Position numbers and translations under genes: made by a program | In this document: one piece after another, positions 23,605-31,884 of the stretch | Layout of the letters: the number at the start of each line of letters is the position of its first letter | Position numbering within the stretch: position 1 is the first letter of the stretch | The notes under the pieces: generated by a model | Databases searched by the model: none | The model's input: only the letters and a program-made list of their open reading frames with translations | Told to the model about the DNA's origin: nothing | Source of the DNA: Elusimicrobiota bacterium | GTDB taxonomy: Bacteria > Elusimicrobiota > Elusimicrobia > UBA1565 > UBA9628 | Direction of reading: 5' to 3' | Assembly: GCA_003452935.1 (NCBI GenBank) | Contig: DMMY01000027.1 | Coordinates: forward strand, 124,001 to 188,000 | DNA: 64,000 bases

Positions 23605-26577
23605 CTAGGCGGGAATCAAAATGACCCCGCGCCCCGTGGAGCCGTCGATGCGGATATCCAGGGGCCGCTCCAGGCGCACGTGGCGCAAAAGGTCCGTTTC
23701 ACGCACGGCCGGCTGACGGTCAAGCCAGTCCCAGCGGAAACTTCCACCCCCGTGGCGGCTGTGCACCGTAAAATAGCCCAGCCCCAGCGAAGTCACGTTG
23801 TGGAAGAAATGGGTCCCATAGGACGGGTCGATGGCGAAGTCCTTCAGGCTCGTCTCCACTATGACGCGGGAAGCCGATATTTGGTGCCAGCGCACCGGAA
23901 TGCCCAGCCAAGGGTCCCCCGATCCCCAACGGCCCGGGCCGACCAACAGGCAGCGTCGCCCCTCGGCTTTAAGGATATTGTTCACCTCGCCGATCTCGCC
24001 CGCGATATCGACCGTGCGGGAGGCGTCGAAACGGCCGGGCTTGACGTAGACCACGTCGGTCACGTCCTGGATGTAGCCGTTGCCCAAGGCGCGGGGACTC
24101 TCGCAGAGCAGACGCTCCTGGGCCACGCCCTCCCATCGAACCTTCTGGGCGCTCCAGCGCGAGATCATGGGACGCATCTGCAGGATGGCGAACTCCCGCA
24201 GGCCGTCCTCGCCGGGCTCCAGGTTGGCCGCGAACTCGATCTCCACGTGAGAGCCCATGGCCTCCATGCCCATCTGGGTGATGACGTTGAGCACCTCGCC
24301 CAACGGGAAAACGTCATTTTTCAGGATCGGCGCGAACGTCACCACCCGAATGCCGGGACGGGAGATGCCGTCGTAGACCGTCTCATTGTCCGGAGAGAAA
24401 GTAGAGCCCACGGGCCAAAGAGCCCCGTCCGCCTCGGCGGCGTCGAGCCCCCACCACACCATGCTGGGCTCGTGGTCGTACTGCAGGTCCGCGGTCGGAC
24501 GCCGCATGTCCAAAGCCAGGAATTCATGCTGGGAATTGGACAAAAAATCGCCGACCGTGGAGAACTGATGCAGATGATGCGGATGGCCCGGGGAGAAGCG
24601 CAGGGAGCGATACCCGTCCATGATGGTCCGGCCCAGGCCCAGCGCCACGTAAGCCACCCCGTCCTCCGGCCTGATGGGAGCGACGGGGTAATAATTGTAG
24701 GACTGAACGACTCCGGAGAAATTGGGATAGTAGCGCTTGCCCCCCCCGCGGGGGCGGCCCACGAGATGCTGCACGATCACCGCCATCTTTTCCTCGTCGG
24801 GCAGGTGCGTCGAGAACCGCAGATAGGACCTGGCCTCCATCGAGAAGGTCGAGGCGTAGACCAGCTTGACCGCGCGCGCCAGCTCCAGCACCCGCTGCTC
24901 GGGGTCCGGGTTGGCGTTGGGCAGCATATAGGTCTTATAAACCCCGGCGAAAGGCTGGGAGCGGGAATCCTCCAGAAGGCTTGACGAGCGCACGGCCAGC
25001 GGGCCGTGGATCTTCTCCGCCATGGTCCGCAAATCGTCCATCACGTAAGCCGGCAGTTGGGCGCGCGCGAAAGCCTCGGCCAATTCCGCGTCCGTGCGAT
25101 CCGGGCGCACGAAGGCGTTGAGGCCGTTGTGCTCCAGGAAGAAATCGAAGACGTCGGTCGATATGACCGAGGTATGGGGCACCGTAACGCGCACCCCGGG
25201 AAACCGGGCGGCGAGATCGGTCTTGGACAGCAGGAAATTGACGAAAGCCAGTCCGCGGGCCTTGCCGCCGATGGAGCCCTTGCCGATCTTCACGAAAGGA
25301 CTTTCCTCGTCGAAGTAGCGCCCGTCGAACTGGATGATGGTCCCCAACTGGGTCTTCTGCAGGAATTGATGCATCGTTTCGACGAGATAGCGCCGCAGTT
25401 CCCCGATGCCCTTGAATTCCGCGACCTTGCGCGGCCGGATGCGGTAGGCGATCTCGAACTCGGTGCGCGCCATGAGCCACTTGGAGAAATGGTTCCGGTT
25501 GGCATGGAATTCGACGCACGAGTCCGGGGCCGCCTTGAGGAGCTCGATCAAGCCGTGCAGATCCGAGGCCCGGCCGTACTCCCGGCCGGCGGCGTCGCGG
25601 AAAACGAAATCCCCGAAGCCGAAGTATTTCAGCATGAAATCCTGCAGCTGCCTGAGCAAAGCCGGGGACGTCTTCTGCAAAAAGGAGGCCCCCACGGAAC
25701 CGGCCGCCGAGGCCTGGGCGGTCTCGGAAGACTGGACCAGGACCGGCATGTCCTCGTAGTCGCGCTTGACCTGCTCGGCAAAAAACAGGCCCGCCCGGGG
25801 ATCGTCCTTGCCCGCCCGGCGGAACTGCAGATCGGTGATGACGCCCAGCAGGTTGGCCCGGTACTTCGCGTAGAGAGCCCAAGCCGATTCATAGTCATGC
25901 GCCAGCAGTATCTTCGGCCGCGCCCGCATGCGCAGCATCTTATGGGAAAGGTTGATCCCTTCGGCCATGAGCAGCTGCGTCTGCTTCATGAGCTCCGCGT
26001 AAAGGACCGGCAGATAGCTCGAATAAAACCGGACGGAATCCTCTATGACCATGATCGCCTGGACGTTGGACAAGGCGATATCGTGATCGATGTTGCGCTG
26101 GTCCTCGACCAGCTTGATGATCGACATGAAAATGCGCGGATCCCCCAGCCAGACGAAGACCCGATCCACGGCGGCCCGGTCCTCCTCGCCGAGCTGGGAC
26201 ACGTCCATCATGTTGAAGCACAGCAGGATGACCGGCAGGCCCGGGGTCAGCCGCTTGGCCTCCCGGGCGAAGCCCGCGACGTCCAGGTTGCCCACCGAGG
26301 CCATGGTGATGACCAGGTCGAATTTCTCCCCGGCCATGCGCCGCAGGGCCTCCTGGGCCGTGCTGACCCGGGTCACCCGCGGAGCGTAGCGCAAGTTGAG
26401 GTCGAGATACTCGCTGAAGACCAGCTCGGTCAGGGCGTCGTCGTCGGCCAGGAGGAAGGAGTCGTAGGGCGCCGCGACGAGCAGGACCTCCCGGATGCGG
26501 AAGGGCATGAGCTTGTCGAAGCCGCCGAACTGGATGTCGTAGCTGCCCAGCAACGGGTACGATTTGTCGCTTTTCAT
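23605..26577 (-). CDS. Receiver-like / PEP-synthase-like hybrid protein
   Basis: 990 aa from the ATG at 26577. Residues 25-160 resemble a receiver domain that lacks the phospho-acceptor Asp. Residues 175-300 are a second receiver-like unit, with acidic pair E179-D180 and Asp249 in VITDL as a possible acceptor. Residues from about 425 to 850 match the ATP-grasp N-terminal domain of pyruvate phosphate dikinase/PEP synthase (GKGSIGGKARGLAFVNF, LAVRSSSLLEDSRSQPFAGVYKTYM). I find neither the swivelling phospho-His domain nor the PEP/pyruvate barrel, so normal PEP synthesis is unlikely. It may be a regulatory kinase or ligase. No Shine-Dalgarno is visible, and a terminator hairpin ends 10 bases before the ATG. 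Confidence 0.8.
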   Translation of the reverse strand: MKSDKSYPLLGSYDIQFGGFDKLMPFRIREVLLVAAPYDSFLLADDDALTELVFSEYLDLNLRYAPRVTRVSTAQEALRRMAGEKFDLVITMASVGNLDVAGFAREAKRLTPGLPVILLCFNMMDVSQLGEEDRAAVDRVFVWLGDPRIFMSIIKLVEDQRNIDHDIALSNVQAIMVIEDSVRFYSSYLPVLYAELMKQTQLLMAEGINLSHKMLRMRARPKILLAHDYESAWALYAKYRANLLGVITDLQFRRAGKDDPRAGLFFAEQVKRDYEDMPVLVQSSETAQASAAGSVGASFLQKTSPALLRQLQDFMLKYFGFGDFVFRDAAGREYGRASDLHGLIELLKAAPDSCVEFHANRNHFSKWLMARTEFEIAYRIRPRKVAEFKGIGELRRYLVETMHQFLQKTQLGTIIQFDGRYFDEESPFVKIGKGSIGGKARGLAFVNFLLSKTDLAARFPGVRVTVPHTSVISTDVFDFFLEHNGLNAFVRPDRTDAELAEAFARAQLPAYVMDDLRTMAEKIHGPLAVRSSSLLEDSRSQPFAGVYKTYMLPNANPDPEQRVLELARAVKLVYASTFSMEARSYLRFSTHLPDEEKMAVIVQHLVGRPRGGGKRYYPNFSGVVQSYNYYPVAPIRPEDGVAYVALGLGRTIMDGYRSLRFSPGHPHHLHQFSTVGDFLSNSQHEFLALDMRRPTADLQYDHEPSMVWWGLDAAEADGALWPVGSTFSPDNETVYDGISRPGIRVVTFAPILKNDVFPLGEVLNVITQMGMEAMGSHVEIEFAANLEPGEDGLREFAILQMRPMISRWSAQKVRWEGVAQERLLCESPRALGNGYIQDVTDVVYVKPGRFDASRTVDIAGEIGEVNNILKAEGRRCLLVGPGRWGSGDPWLGIPVRWHQISASRVIVETSLKDFAIDPSYGTHFFHNVTSLGLGYFTVHSRHGGGSFRWDWLDRQPAVRETDLLRHVRLERPLDIRIDGSTGRGVILIPA

Positions 26578-26586
26578 GCCGGTTGT

Positions 26587-26621
26587 GAAAACGGCGCAGC
26601 GCCGGGCGCTGCGCCGTTTTC
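26587..26621 (-). terminator. Perfect 16-bp hairpin between gdhA and the PEP-synthase-like gene
   Basis: GAAAACGGCGCAGCGC (26587-26602) pairs perfectly with 26606-26621 around a 3-base loop. T's flank it on both sides, so it works in either direction. It lies 22 bases after the gdhA stop and only 9 bases before the next ATG on the same strand. Confidence 0.85.
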
Positions 26622-26642
26622 CGGACCGCTCCTCGCCAAAAA

Positions 26643-28022
26643 CTACACCAGCCCCTGGTCCAGCATGGCGTTGGCCACCTTCACGAAGCCGCCGACGTTG
26701 GCGCCCATGACATAGTTGCCGGGCTCGCCGTACTCCTGGGCGGCGTCCACGCACGTCTTGTGGATATTCTTCATGATGGTCTGCAGATGCCGGTCCACCT
26801 CCTCCCGGCTCCAGCCCATGCGCAGGCTGTTCTGGGACATTTCCAGGCCCGAGGTCGCGACCCCGCCCGCGTTGGCGGCCTTGCCCGGGGCGAAGAGGAT
26901 GCCCGCTTTCTGGAAAGCGGCGACCGCCTCCGGAGTGGAGGGCATATTGGCGCCCTCGGCCACGCAGAAACAGCCGTTGGCCAGAAGCTCCTTGGCGTCG
27001 TTTCCGTTGAGCTCGTTCTCGCACGCCGTGGGGAAAGCCACGTCGCACTTGACCGACCAGGATCTCTTGTTGGCCAGGAATTTCGCCTTGGGATACTTGG
27101 TCGCGTATTCCCGGAGGCTGCCGCGCCGGACGAAGACCAGTTCCTTCGTGTAAGCCAGCTTCTCGTCGCTGATCCCGTCCTGGTCATAGACGGTGCCGTC
27201 GTAATCCGTCATGGCCACGACCCTGCCTCCGAGCATATTGATCTTCTCGATGGCGTGCAGCCCGACGTTGCCGGCTCCGGAGATGATGCAGGTCTTGCCC
27301 TTGAGACCGTCGTTGCGCGTGGCCAGCATCTCCTGGGCGTAATAGACCACGCCGTAGCCCGTGGCCTCGGGGCGGACCAGGCTGCCGCCCCAACCCAGGC
27401 CCTTGCCGGTGAGCACGCCCTCGAAGGCGTTGCGCAGCTTGCGGTATTGGCCGAAGAGATAGCCGATCTCCCTGCCGCCCACGCCCAGATCCCCGGCGGG
27501 CACGTCGGTATTGGGACCGATGTGCCGGAAAAGCTCGCTCATGAAGGACTGGCAGAAGCGCATCACCTCGCCGTCGGACTTGCCGCGGGCGTCGAAGTCC
27601 GAGCCGCCCTTGCCGCCGCCCATGGGCAGAGTGGTGAGGCTGTTCTTGAATATCTGCTCGAATCCCAGGAACTTAAGGATGCCCAGGTTCACGCTGGAAT
27701 GGAAGCGCAAGCCGCCCTTGTATGGGCCGATGGCGCTGTTAAACTGGACGCGGAAGCCCCGGTTGACGTGGATCTCGCCCTTGTCGTCCGTCCACGGGAC
27801 CCGGAACATGATGACGCGTTCCGGCTCCACGATGCGCTCCAGGATCTTGGCCTTCTTATACTCCGGATGGCGCTCCAGCACCGGGACCAAGCATTCCACG
27901 ACCTCGTGGACGGCCTGATGAAACTCCTTCTCGGTGGGATTCTTGGCGATGACTTCCTGCATGAACTTGGACACAAAGACTTCTTTGCTCCCCGCGACCG
28001 GCTTGGTGGGAGTATCCTGCAT
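26643..28022 (-). CDS. gdhA: Glutamate dehydrogenase (hexameric, NADP-type)
   Basis: 459 aa. Interconverts 2-oxoglutarate plus ammonia and glutamate. FNSAIGPYKGGLRFH, LPMGGGKGGSDFD with the catalytic Lys, and PAGDLGVGGREIGYLFGQYRK are typical of the ~450-aa family-I bacterial enzyme. The Rossmann motif is GAGNVGLHAIE. GAGGGGG lies before the ATG. It provides the entry point for ammonia and could feed 2-oxoglutarate to the ferredoxin-dependent enzyme upstream. Confidence 0.95.
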   Translation of the reverse strand: MQDTPTKPVAGSKEVFVSKFMQEVIAKNPTEKEFHQAVHEVVECLVPVLERHPEYKKAKILERIVEPERVIMFRVPWTDDKGEIHVNRGFRVQFNSAIGPYKGGLRFHSSVNLGILKFLGFEQIFKNSLTTLPMGGGKGGSDFDARGKSDGEVMRFCQSFMSELFRHIGPNTDVPAGDLGVGGREIGYLFGQYRKLRNAFEGVLTGKGLGWGGSLVRPEATGYGVVYYAQEMLATRNDGLKGKTCIISGAGNVGLHAIEKINMLGGRVVAMTDYDGTVYDQDGISDEKLAYTKELVFVRRGSLREYATKYPKAKFLANKRSWSVKCDVAFPTACENELNGNDAKELLANGCFCVAEGANMPSTPEAVAAFQKAGILFAPGKAANAGGVATSGLEMSQNSLRMGWSREEVDRHLQTIMKNIHKTCVDAAQEYGEPGNYVMGANVGGFVKVANAMLDQGLV

Positions 28023-28065
28023 GGTTAGCCCCCTCGATGGACGAAAATTGAACTGCTTGTCGTAG

Positions 28066-28092
28066 GTTATATCTTCAGGGCCGTCGTGTCAA
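28066..28092 (-). promoter_or_regulatory. Putative gdhA promoter
   Basis: On the reverse strand TTGACA (28092-28087), 15 bases, TATAAC (28071-28066). The -35 is perfect; the spacer is short by two bases. Confidence 0.45.
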
Positions 28093-28110
28093 CAACGTCG
28101 GGCTTGCCGG

Positions 28111-31100
28111 CTAATCACGGTTCGGGCCGCGCACCTGCTCCAGGCGCGCGGCGATGAACCGGCCCACCGAGTCGGTCTCGGAAAGATACTTCAAGAACTC
28201 CGCGGGCTGACGGCCTTCCTCCTCCCGCGGCGGCAGAAGGCGCGCCTTGCCGTCTGCGCGGGCGAAGCCGTCCAGATAAAGCCCCTCGCAGGACCCGGGC
28301 GCTTTCTTGCCCCACCAGCGGCGCCACGAGCCGGCCGAGTCCCATTCCCAGCCCAGGAAAAGCCGGTTGACGCGGGAAATCTCGGCTCTGACCGCCTCCA
28401 GCGAGTCCTGCCGGGGCAGGCCCAACGCCTCGCCCAGCCGGCAAAGCGTGCGCCAGTTGGCGGGCGGGGCGTCCTTGAGGTTCGCCCGGGACATGGCCTG
28501 AACCCTCCGGTCCCAACTCGTCACGCAGCCTTCGTCCTCCATGAACAGCGCCGCCGGAAGCACCACGCTGGCCGGATGCTCGGGTCCGGGCTTGATCCAT
28601 TCTCCCGCGACCAGGAAGGCGCCGCCCCAGGGGACTTCGCAGACGCCGTTCTCCCCCCAGGAAAGGACGGCGCTCCAGTTGCCGCCGGCGGCCGACCCCA
28701 GGACAGCCGGCGCGCTCAGCCCAATCCATGGCGGAACGGGCTTGCCCCAGACGCTCTCCAGGGCCCGGCGCGCTCCGCTGTCGCCGACGCCGCGGTAGCC
28801 GGGCAGCCAACGGCCGTCCATGCCCTGGTCCAGGGCGCCCTGGCCGTTGCACGAGCCGCGCAGCAGAAGAAGGCCGCAGCCCGGCTTTCCCACCGCGCCC
28901 CGCAGCAGCAGCAGATCCGCCAGAGAGGCCAGCTCGCTGTCTCGAATGCGAGAGGAATCGACGATGACCAACGGACTCTTGGCGGAGAAAAACTCCTCGC
29001 GCAGGCGGTCAAGCCGCTGCGGCCGAAGCCAGGCGGAAAGCGGCCGGCGCTCGCGGGCCGACAGCGCGGCGCGCAGCTCGCCCAAGCCCAGAACCCTCGG
29101 CTCCAGCCATGCCGCGTCCTCGCGCCGCTCGTCCAGGGCCTGCGCCAGCCACTCTTCGAAGACCGCGAAGGTGTCCGGATAATCGACGCGCAAAGTGCGG
29201 CTCGCGCACGAATCCACGCCCGTGGCCCGCCCGTTATAAACGTGCAGCTTGGTCCCGGAACGCGCCGCCATGCGCAACTGCGAGGCCAGGACCGGATATT
29301 CCGTCTCGGGATCGAAGCCCACGGTCATGACCAGGTCGCTGAGCATGACGTCCTCGCGCGTGGCCGTGGAAACGTTGAGGCCGAAGGCGCGCGCCAGGAC
29401 GTCGCACTCGCCGCCGATGCCCCGGCCGCCCAGGTGATTCGTGCCCAAGGCCGCGCGGCCGATCTTCTGGAGAAGATAATGAGCCTCTCCCGACAGGCGC
29501 GCCGAGCCCAGTACCGCGACCGAATCGCCGCCCCTCGCCTCGAAGGCGCGGCGCAAGCCCTCGGCCGAGGCCCGCAGGGCCTCGTCCCAGGAGGCCGCGC
29601 GCCAGCGACCGCCGGACTTTATCATCGGCTCGCGCAGGCGGTCCGCCCGAACCAGGAGATCGAAGCCCGTGAAACCCCGGGAACAGACCGCCGGCTCCGC
29701 GCTCTCGCCCCCCACCTTGTGGTGCACGCGCTCCACGGCGCTCTCGGAGATATCCACCGTAAGACGACAGCCGGTGCCGCAGTAAGGACAGACGACCTCG
29801 GCCTCCCGGGTGCGCCAAGCCGTCGTGCGCTCGTCTTTGAGCCGGGCCCGGAGCGCGCCGGACGGACAGGTCGCGATGCACTGGCCGCAGGACTTGCAAT
29901 TGACGGCCTGGAGGCTCTCGTTGAAGGCCGGGAGCACCTGGGTCGAAAATCCCCGCCCCGCCAAACCGATGGCGCCCACTCCCTGCAGCTCGGCACAGAC
30001 GCGCACGCAACGGCCGCAGAGGATGCATTTGCGCGGATCGCGCACGATGTACGGATGATCCTGTATCTCCGCGGGCTTGTGTTTCTCGCCGGCGAACCGT
30101 TCGCCGGTGGCTCCGTACCGCGCGGCATAACGGCGCAAGAGGCAAGCCCCGACTTCCTGGCAGCCGCAAAGCAGGCAGCGCTCGGCTTCCTTGACCGCGG
30201 CTGCCTCGAAAATCGTCGCCTCGACCTCGGCGGAGGTCTTGGCCCGATCCGCGGGGGGAAGAAGCGCGGCAACGGCCCGGGGCAGCCGGGGCTGGCGCTC
30301 GTAATCCTTTCGGTCGAGGTCTTGCCAGCGCCCCTGGCTTATGTTGAAAGGATGCGGCCGAAGGTCCGGGGCTTCTCCCGAAAGCGCCGCATGCACGGCC
30401 AGCGCCGCGCGCCGGCCCCCCGCGATGGCATCGATGGCCGTGGCCGGCCCCGTGAAGCAGTCTCCCAGCGCGTAGACGTCCGGCTGGCTCGCGCGCAAGG
30501 TGGCCTCATCCGCCTGCACGGTTCCCCATTTGGTGATCTCGAGACCGTCGCCGTCGAACCGGCCCCAGGCCACTTTCTGGCCGATGGCGGCGACGACGCC
30601 GTCCAGCGGCATATCGAACTCGGAGCCGGGCACGGGCACGGGCCGGCGGCGTCCGGACTTGTCGGGCTCTCCCAGCCGCATCCTGATGCAGCGCATGCCC
30701 GCCGCCTGCTTATCCCCGAAAAAACCCAAGGGCGCGGTCAGGAAATGAAAACCGACCCCCTCTTCCTCGGCCTGCTGGATCTCCTCCGGATGAGCCGGCA
30801 TCTCCAGCCGGGTGCGGCGGTAGACTATGGAGACTTCCCGGCAACCCAGCCGCAGGGCGGTTCGCGCCGCGTCGATGGCGGTGTTGCCTCCGCCGACCAC
30901 GGCCACCCGGTCGCCCAGGGAAACGCTCTCGCCCCGGGCCACGCGCTCGAGCAGGGCGATCCCGGACCAGACTCCGGGACGATCCTCGCCCTCCACGTCC
31001 ATGGGGGAACCGGCCCAGGCGCCGACGGCCACGATGATGGCGGAGAAGCCCTGGCGGCGCAAGTCGTCGAGGTGAAAGTCCCGCCCCCACGCCTTTTGGC

Positions 31101-31884
31101 ACTCCAGCCTGACCCCCAAATCCAAAATCTGCCGGATCTCATCGTCGAGGACATCCGGCGGCAGCCGGTAATCCGGCACGCCGTAGCGCAGCATCCCGCC
31201 CGCCTTAGGCATGGCCTCGAAAACCACGAGCTCATAGCCGAGCTGCGCGAGGAAATAGGCCGCCGACATTCCGCCCGGCCCGCCTCCGATGACCGCGACT
31301 TTTTTCCCGTTGCGCGGCGCCAACTCGGGCCGCCAGGGCTTGCCGCTGCATCTATCCAGGTCCGCGACAAAGCGCTTGACCCGGTTGATGGCGACAGGAT
31401 CGTCGACCAGGTGCCTGCGGCAGGCCTCCTCGCAGCGGTGCGGACAGATGCGGCCGCATACGGAGGGGAAGGGATTTCTCTCCTTTATAATGCGCGCCGC
31501 GCGGTCATATCCGCCTCGCGCCGCTTCCGCCAGATAGGAGCGGATGTCGATGCCGGCCGGGCAGGCCATGCTGCAGGGCGCCACGCAGTCTCCATGGTGG
31601 TTGGACAGCAGGAGTTCCAGAGCCATGCGGCGCAGTCCGATGACGCCCTCGCTGCTCGTGCGCACGACCATATCGGGCTCGCATTTGGTGGCGCAGGCGG
31701 GGACCACGCCCCGGCGGCCCTCCACCTCCACGATGCAGACAAAGCAAGAGGCGTACGGCGGAAGGCGCGGGTCGTAACAGAGGGCCGGTATCTCCACGCC
31801 CAGGCGTCGGGCGAGCTGGAGAACGGTTTCCCCCTCCCGGGCCTCGGCCGTCTTGCCGTCCAGGCTCAAAGCGAAGGTCTTCAT
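28111..31884 (-). CDS. Fused ferredoxin - GltD flavoprotein - NuoG/FdhA-like iron-sulfur oxidoreductase
   Basis: 1,257 aa from the ATG at 31884, which overlaps the preceding stop by 4 bases. In order: a [2Fe-2S] domain (Cys36, 47, 50, 64); a GltD-type entry with cysteines 100/104/108; an FAD/NAD(P)H module (GGGPGG near 200, then VAVVGGGNTAIDAARTA); 4Fe-4S motifs CILCGRCVRVC and CKSCGQCIATC; CPYCGTGC; and a molybdopterin-oxidoreductase-like domain. Where formate dehydrogenases have the Cys/Sec-His active site, this protein has GTNHLGGRGIGGEC with no Cys-His pair. So the last domain looks like a NuoG-type structural or electron-wire domain. Its likely role is to move electrons between NAD(P)H, ferredoxin and an unknown partner. 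An [FeFe]-hydrogenase H-cluster motif is absent. Confidence 0.85.
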   Translation of the reverse strand: MKTFALSLDGKTAEAREGETVLQLARRLGVEIPALCYDPRLPPYASCFVCIVEVEGRRGVVPACATKCEPDMVVRTSSEGVIGLRRMALELLLSNHHGDCVAPCSMACPAGIDIRSYLAEAARGGYDRAARIIKERNPFPSVCGRICPHRCEEACRRHLVDDPVAINRVKRFVADLDRCSGKPWRPELAPRNGKKVAVIGGGPGGMSAAYFLAQLGYELVVFEAMPKAGGMLRYGVPDYRLPPDVLDDEIRQILDLGVRLECQKAWGRDFHLDDLRRQGFSAIIVAVGAWAGSPMDVEGEDRPGVWSGIALLERVARGESVSLGDRVAVVGGGNTAIDAARTALRLGCREVSIVYRRTRLEMPAHPEEIQQAEEEGVGFHFLTAPLGFFGDKQAAGMRCIRMRLGEPDKSGRRRPVPVPGSEFDMPLDGVVAAIGQKVAWGRFDGDGLEITKWGTVQADEATLRASQPDVYALGDCFTGPATAIDAIAGGRRAALAVHAALSGEAPDLRPHPFNISQGRWQDLDRKDYERQPRLPRAVAALLPPADRAKTSAEVEATIFEAAAVKEAERCLLCGCQEVGACLLRRYAARYGATGERFAGEKHKPAEIQDHPYIVRDPRKCILCGRCVRVCAELQGVGAIGLAGRGFSTQVLPAFNESLQAVNCKSCGQCIATCPSGALRARLKDERTTAWRTREAEVVCPYCGTGCRLTVDISESAVERVHHKVGGESAEPAVCSRGFTGFDLLVRADRLREPMIKSGGRWRAASWDEALRASAEGLRRAFEARGGDSVAVLGSARLSGEAHYLLQKIGRAALGTNHLGGRGIGGECDVLARAFGLNVSTATREDVMLSDLVMTVGFDPETEYPVLASQLRMAARSGTKLHVYNGRATGVDSCASRTLRVDYPDTFAVFEEWLAQALDERREDAAWLEPRVLGLGELRAALSARERRPLSAWLRPQRLDRLREEFFSAKSPLVIVDSSRIRDSELASLADLLLLRGAVGKPGCGLLLLRGSCNGQGALDQGMDGRWLPGYRGVGDSGARRALESVWGKPVPPWIGLSAPAVLGSAAGGNWSAVLSWGENGVCEVPWGGAFLVAGEWIKPGPEHPASVVLPAALFMEDEGCVTSWDRRVQAMSRANLKDAPPANWRTLCRLGEALGLPRQDSLEAVRAEISRVNRLFLGWEWDSAGSWRRWWGKKAPGSCEGLYLDGFARADGKARLLPPREEEGRQPAEFLKYLSETDSVGRFIAARLEQVRGPNRD

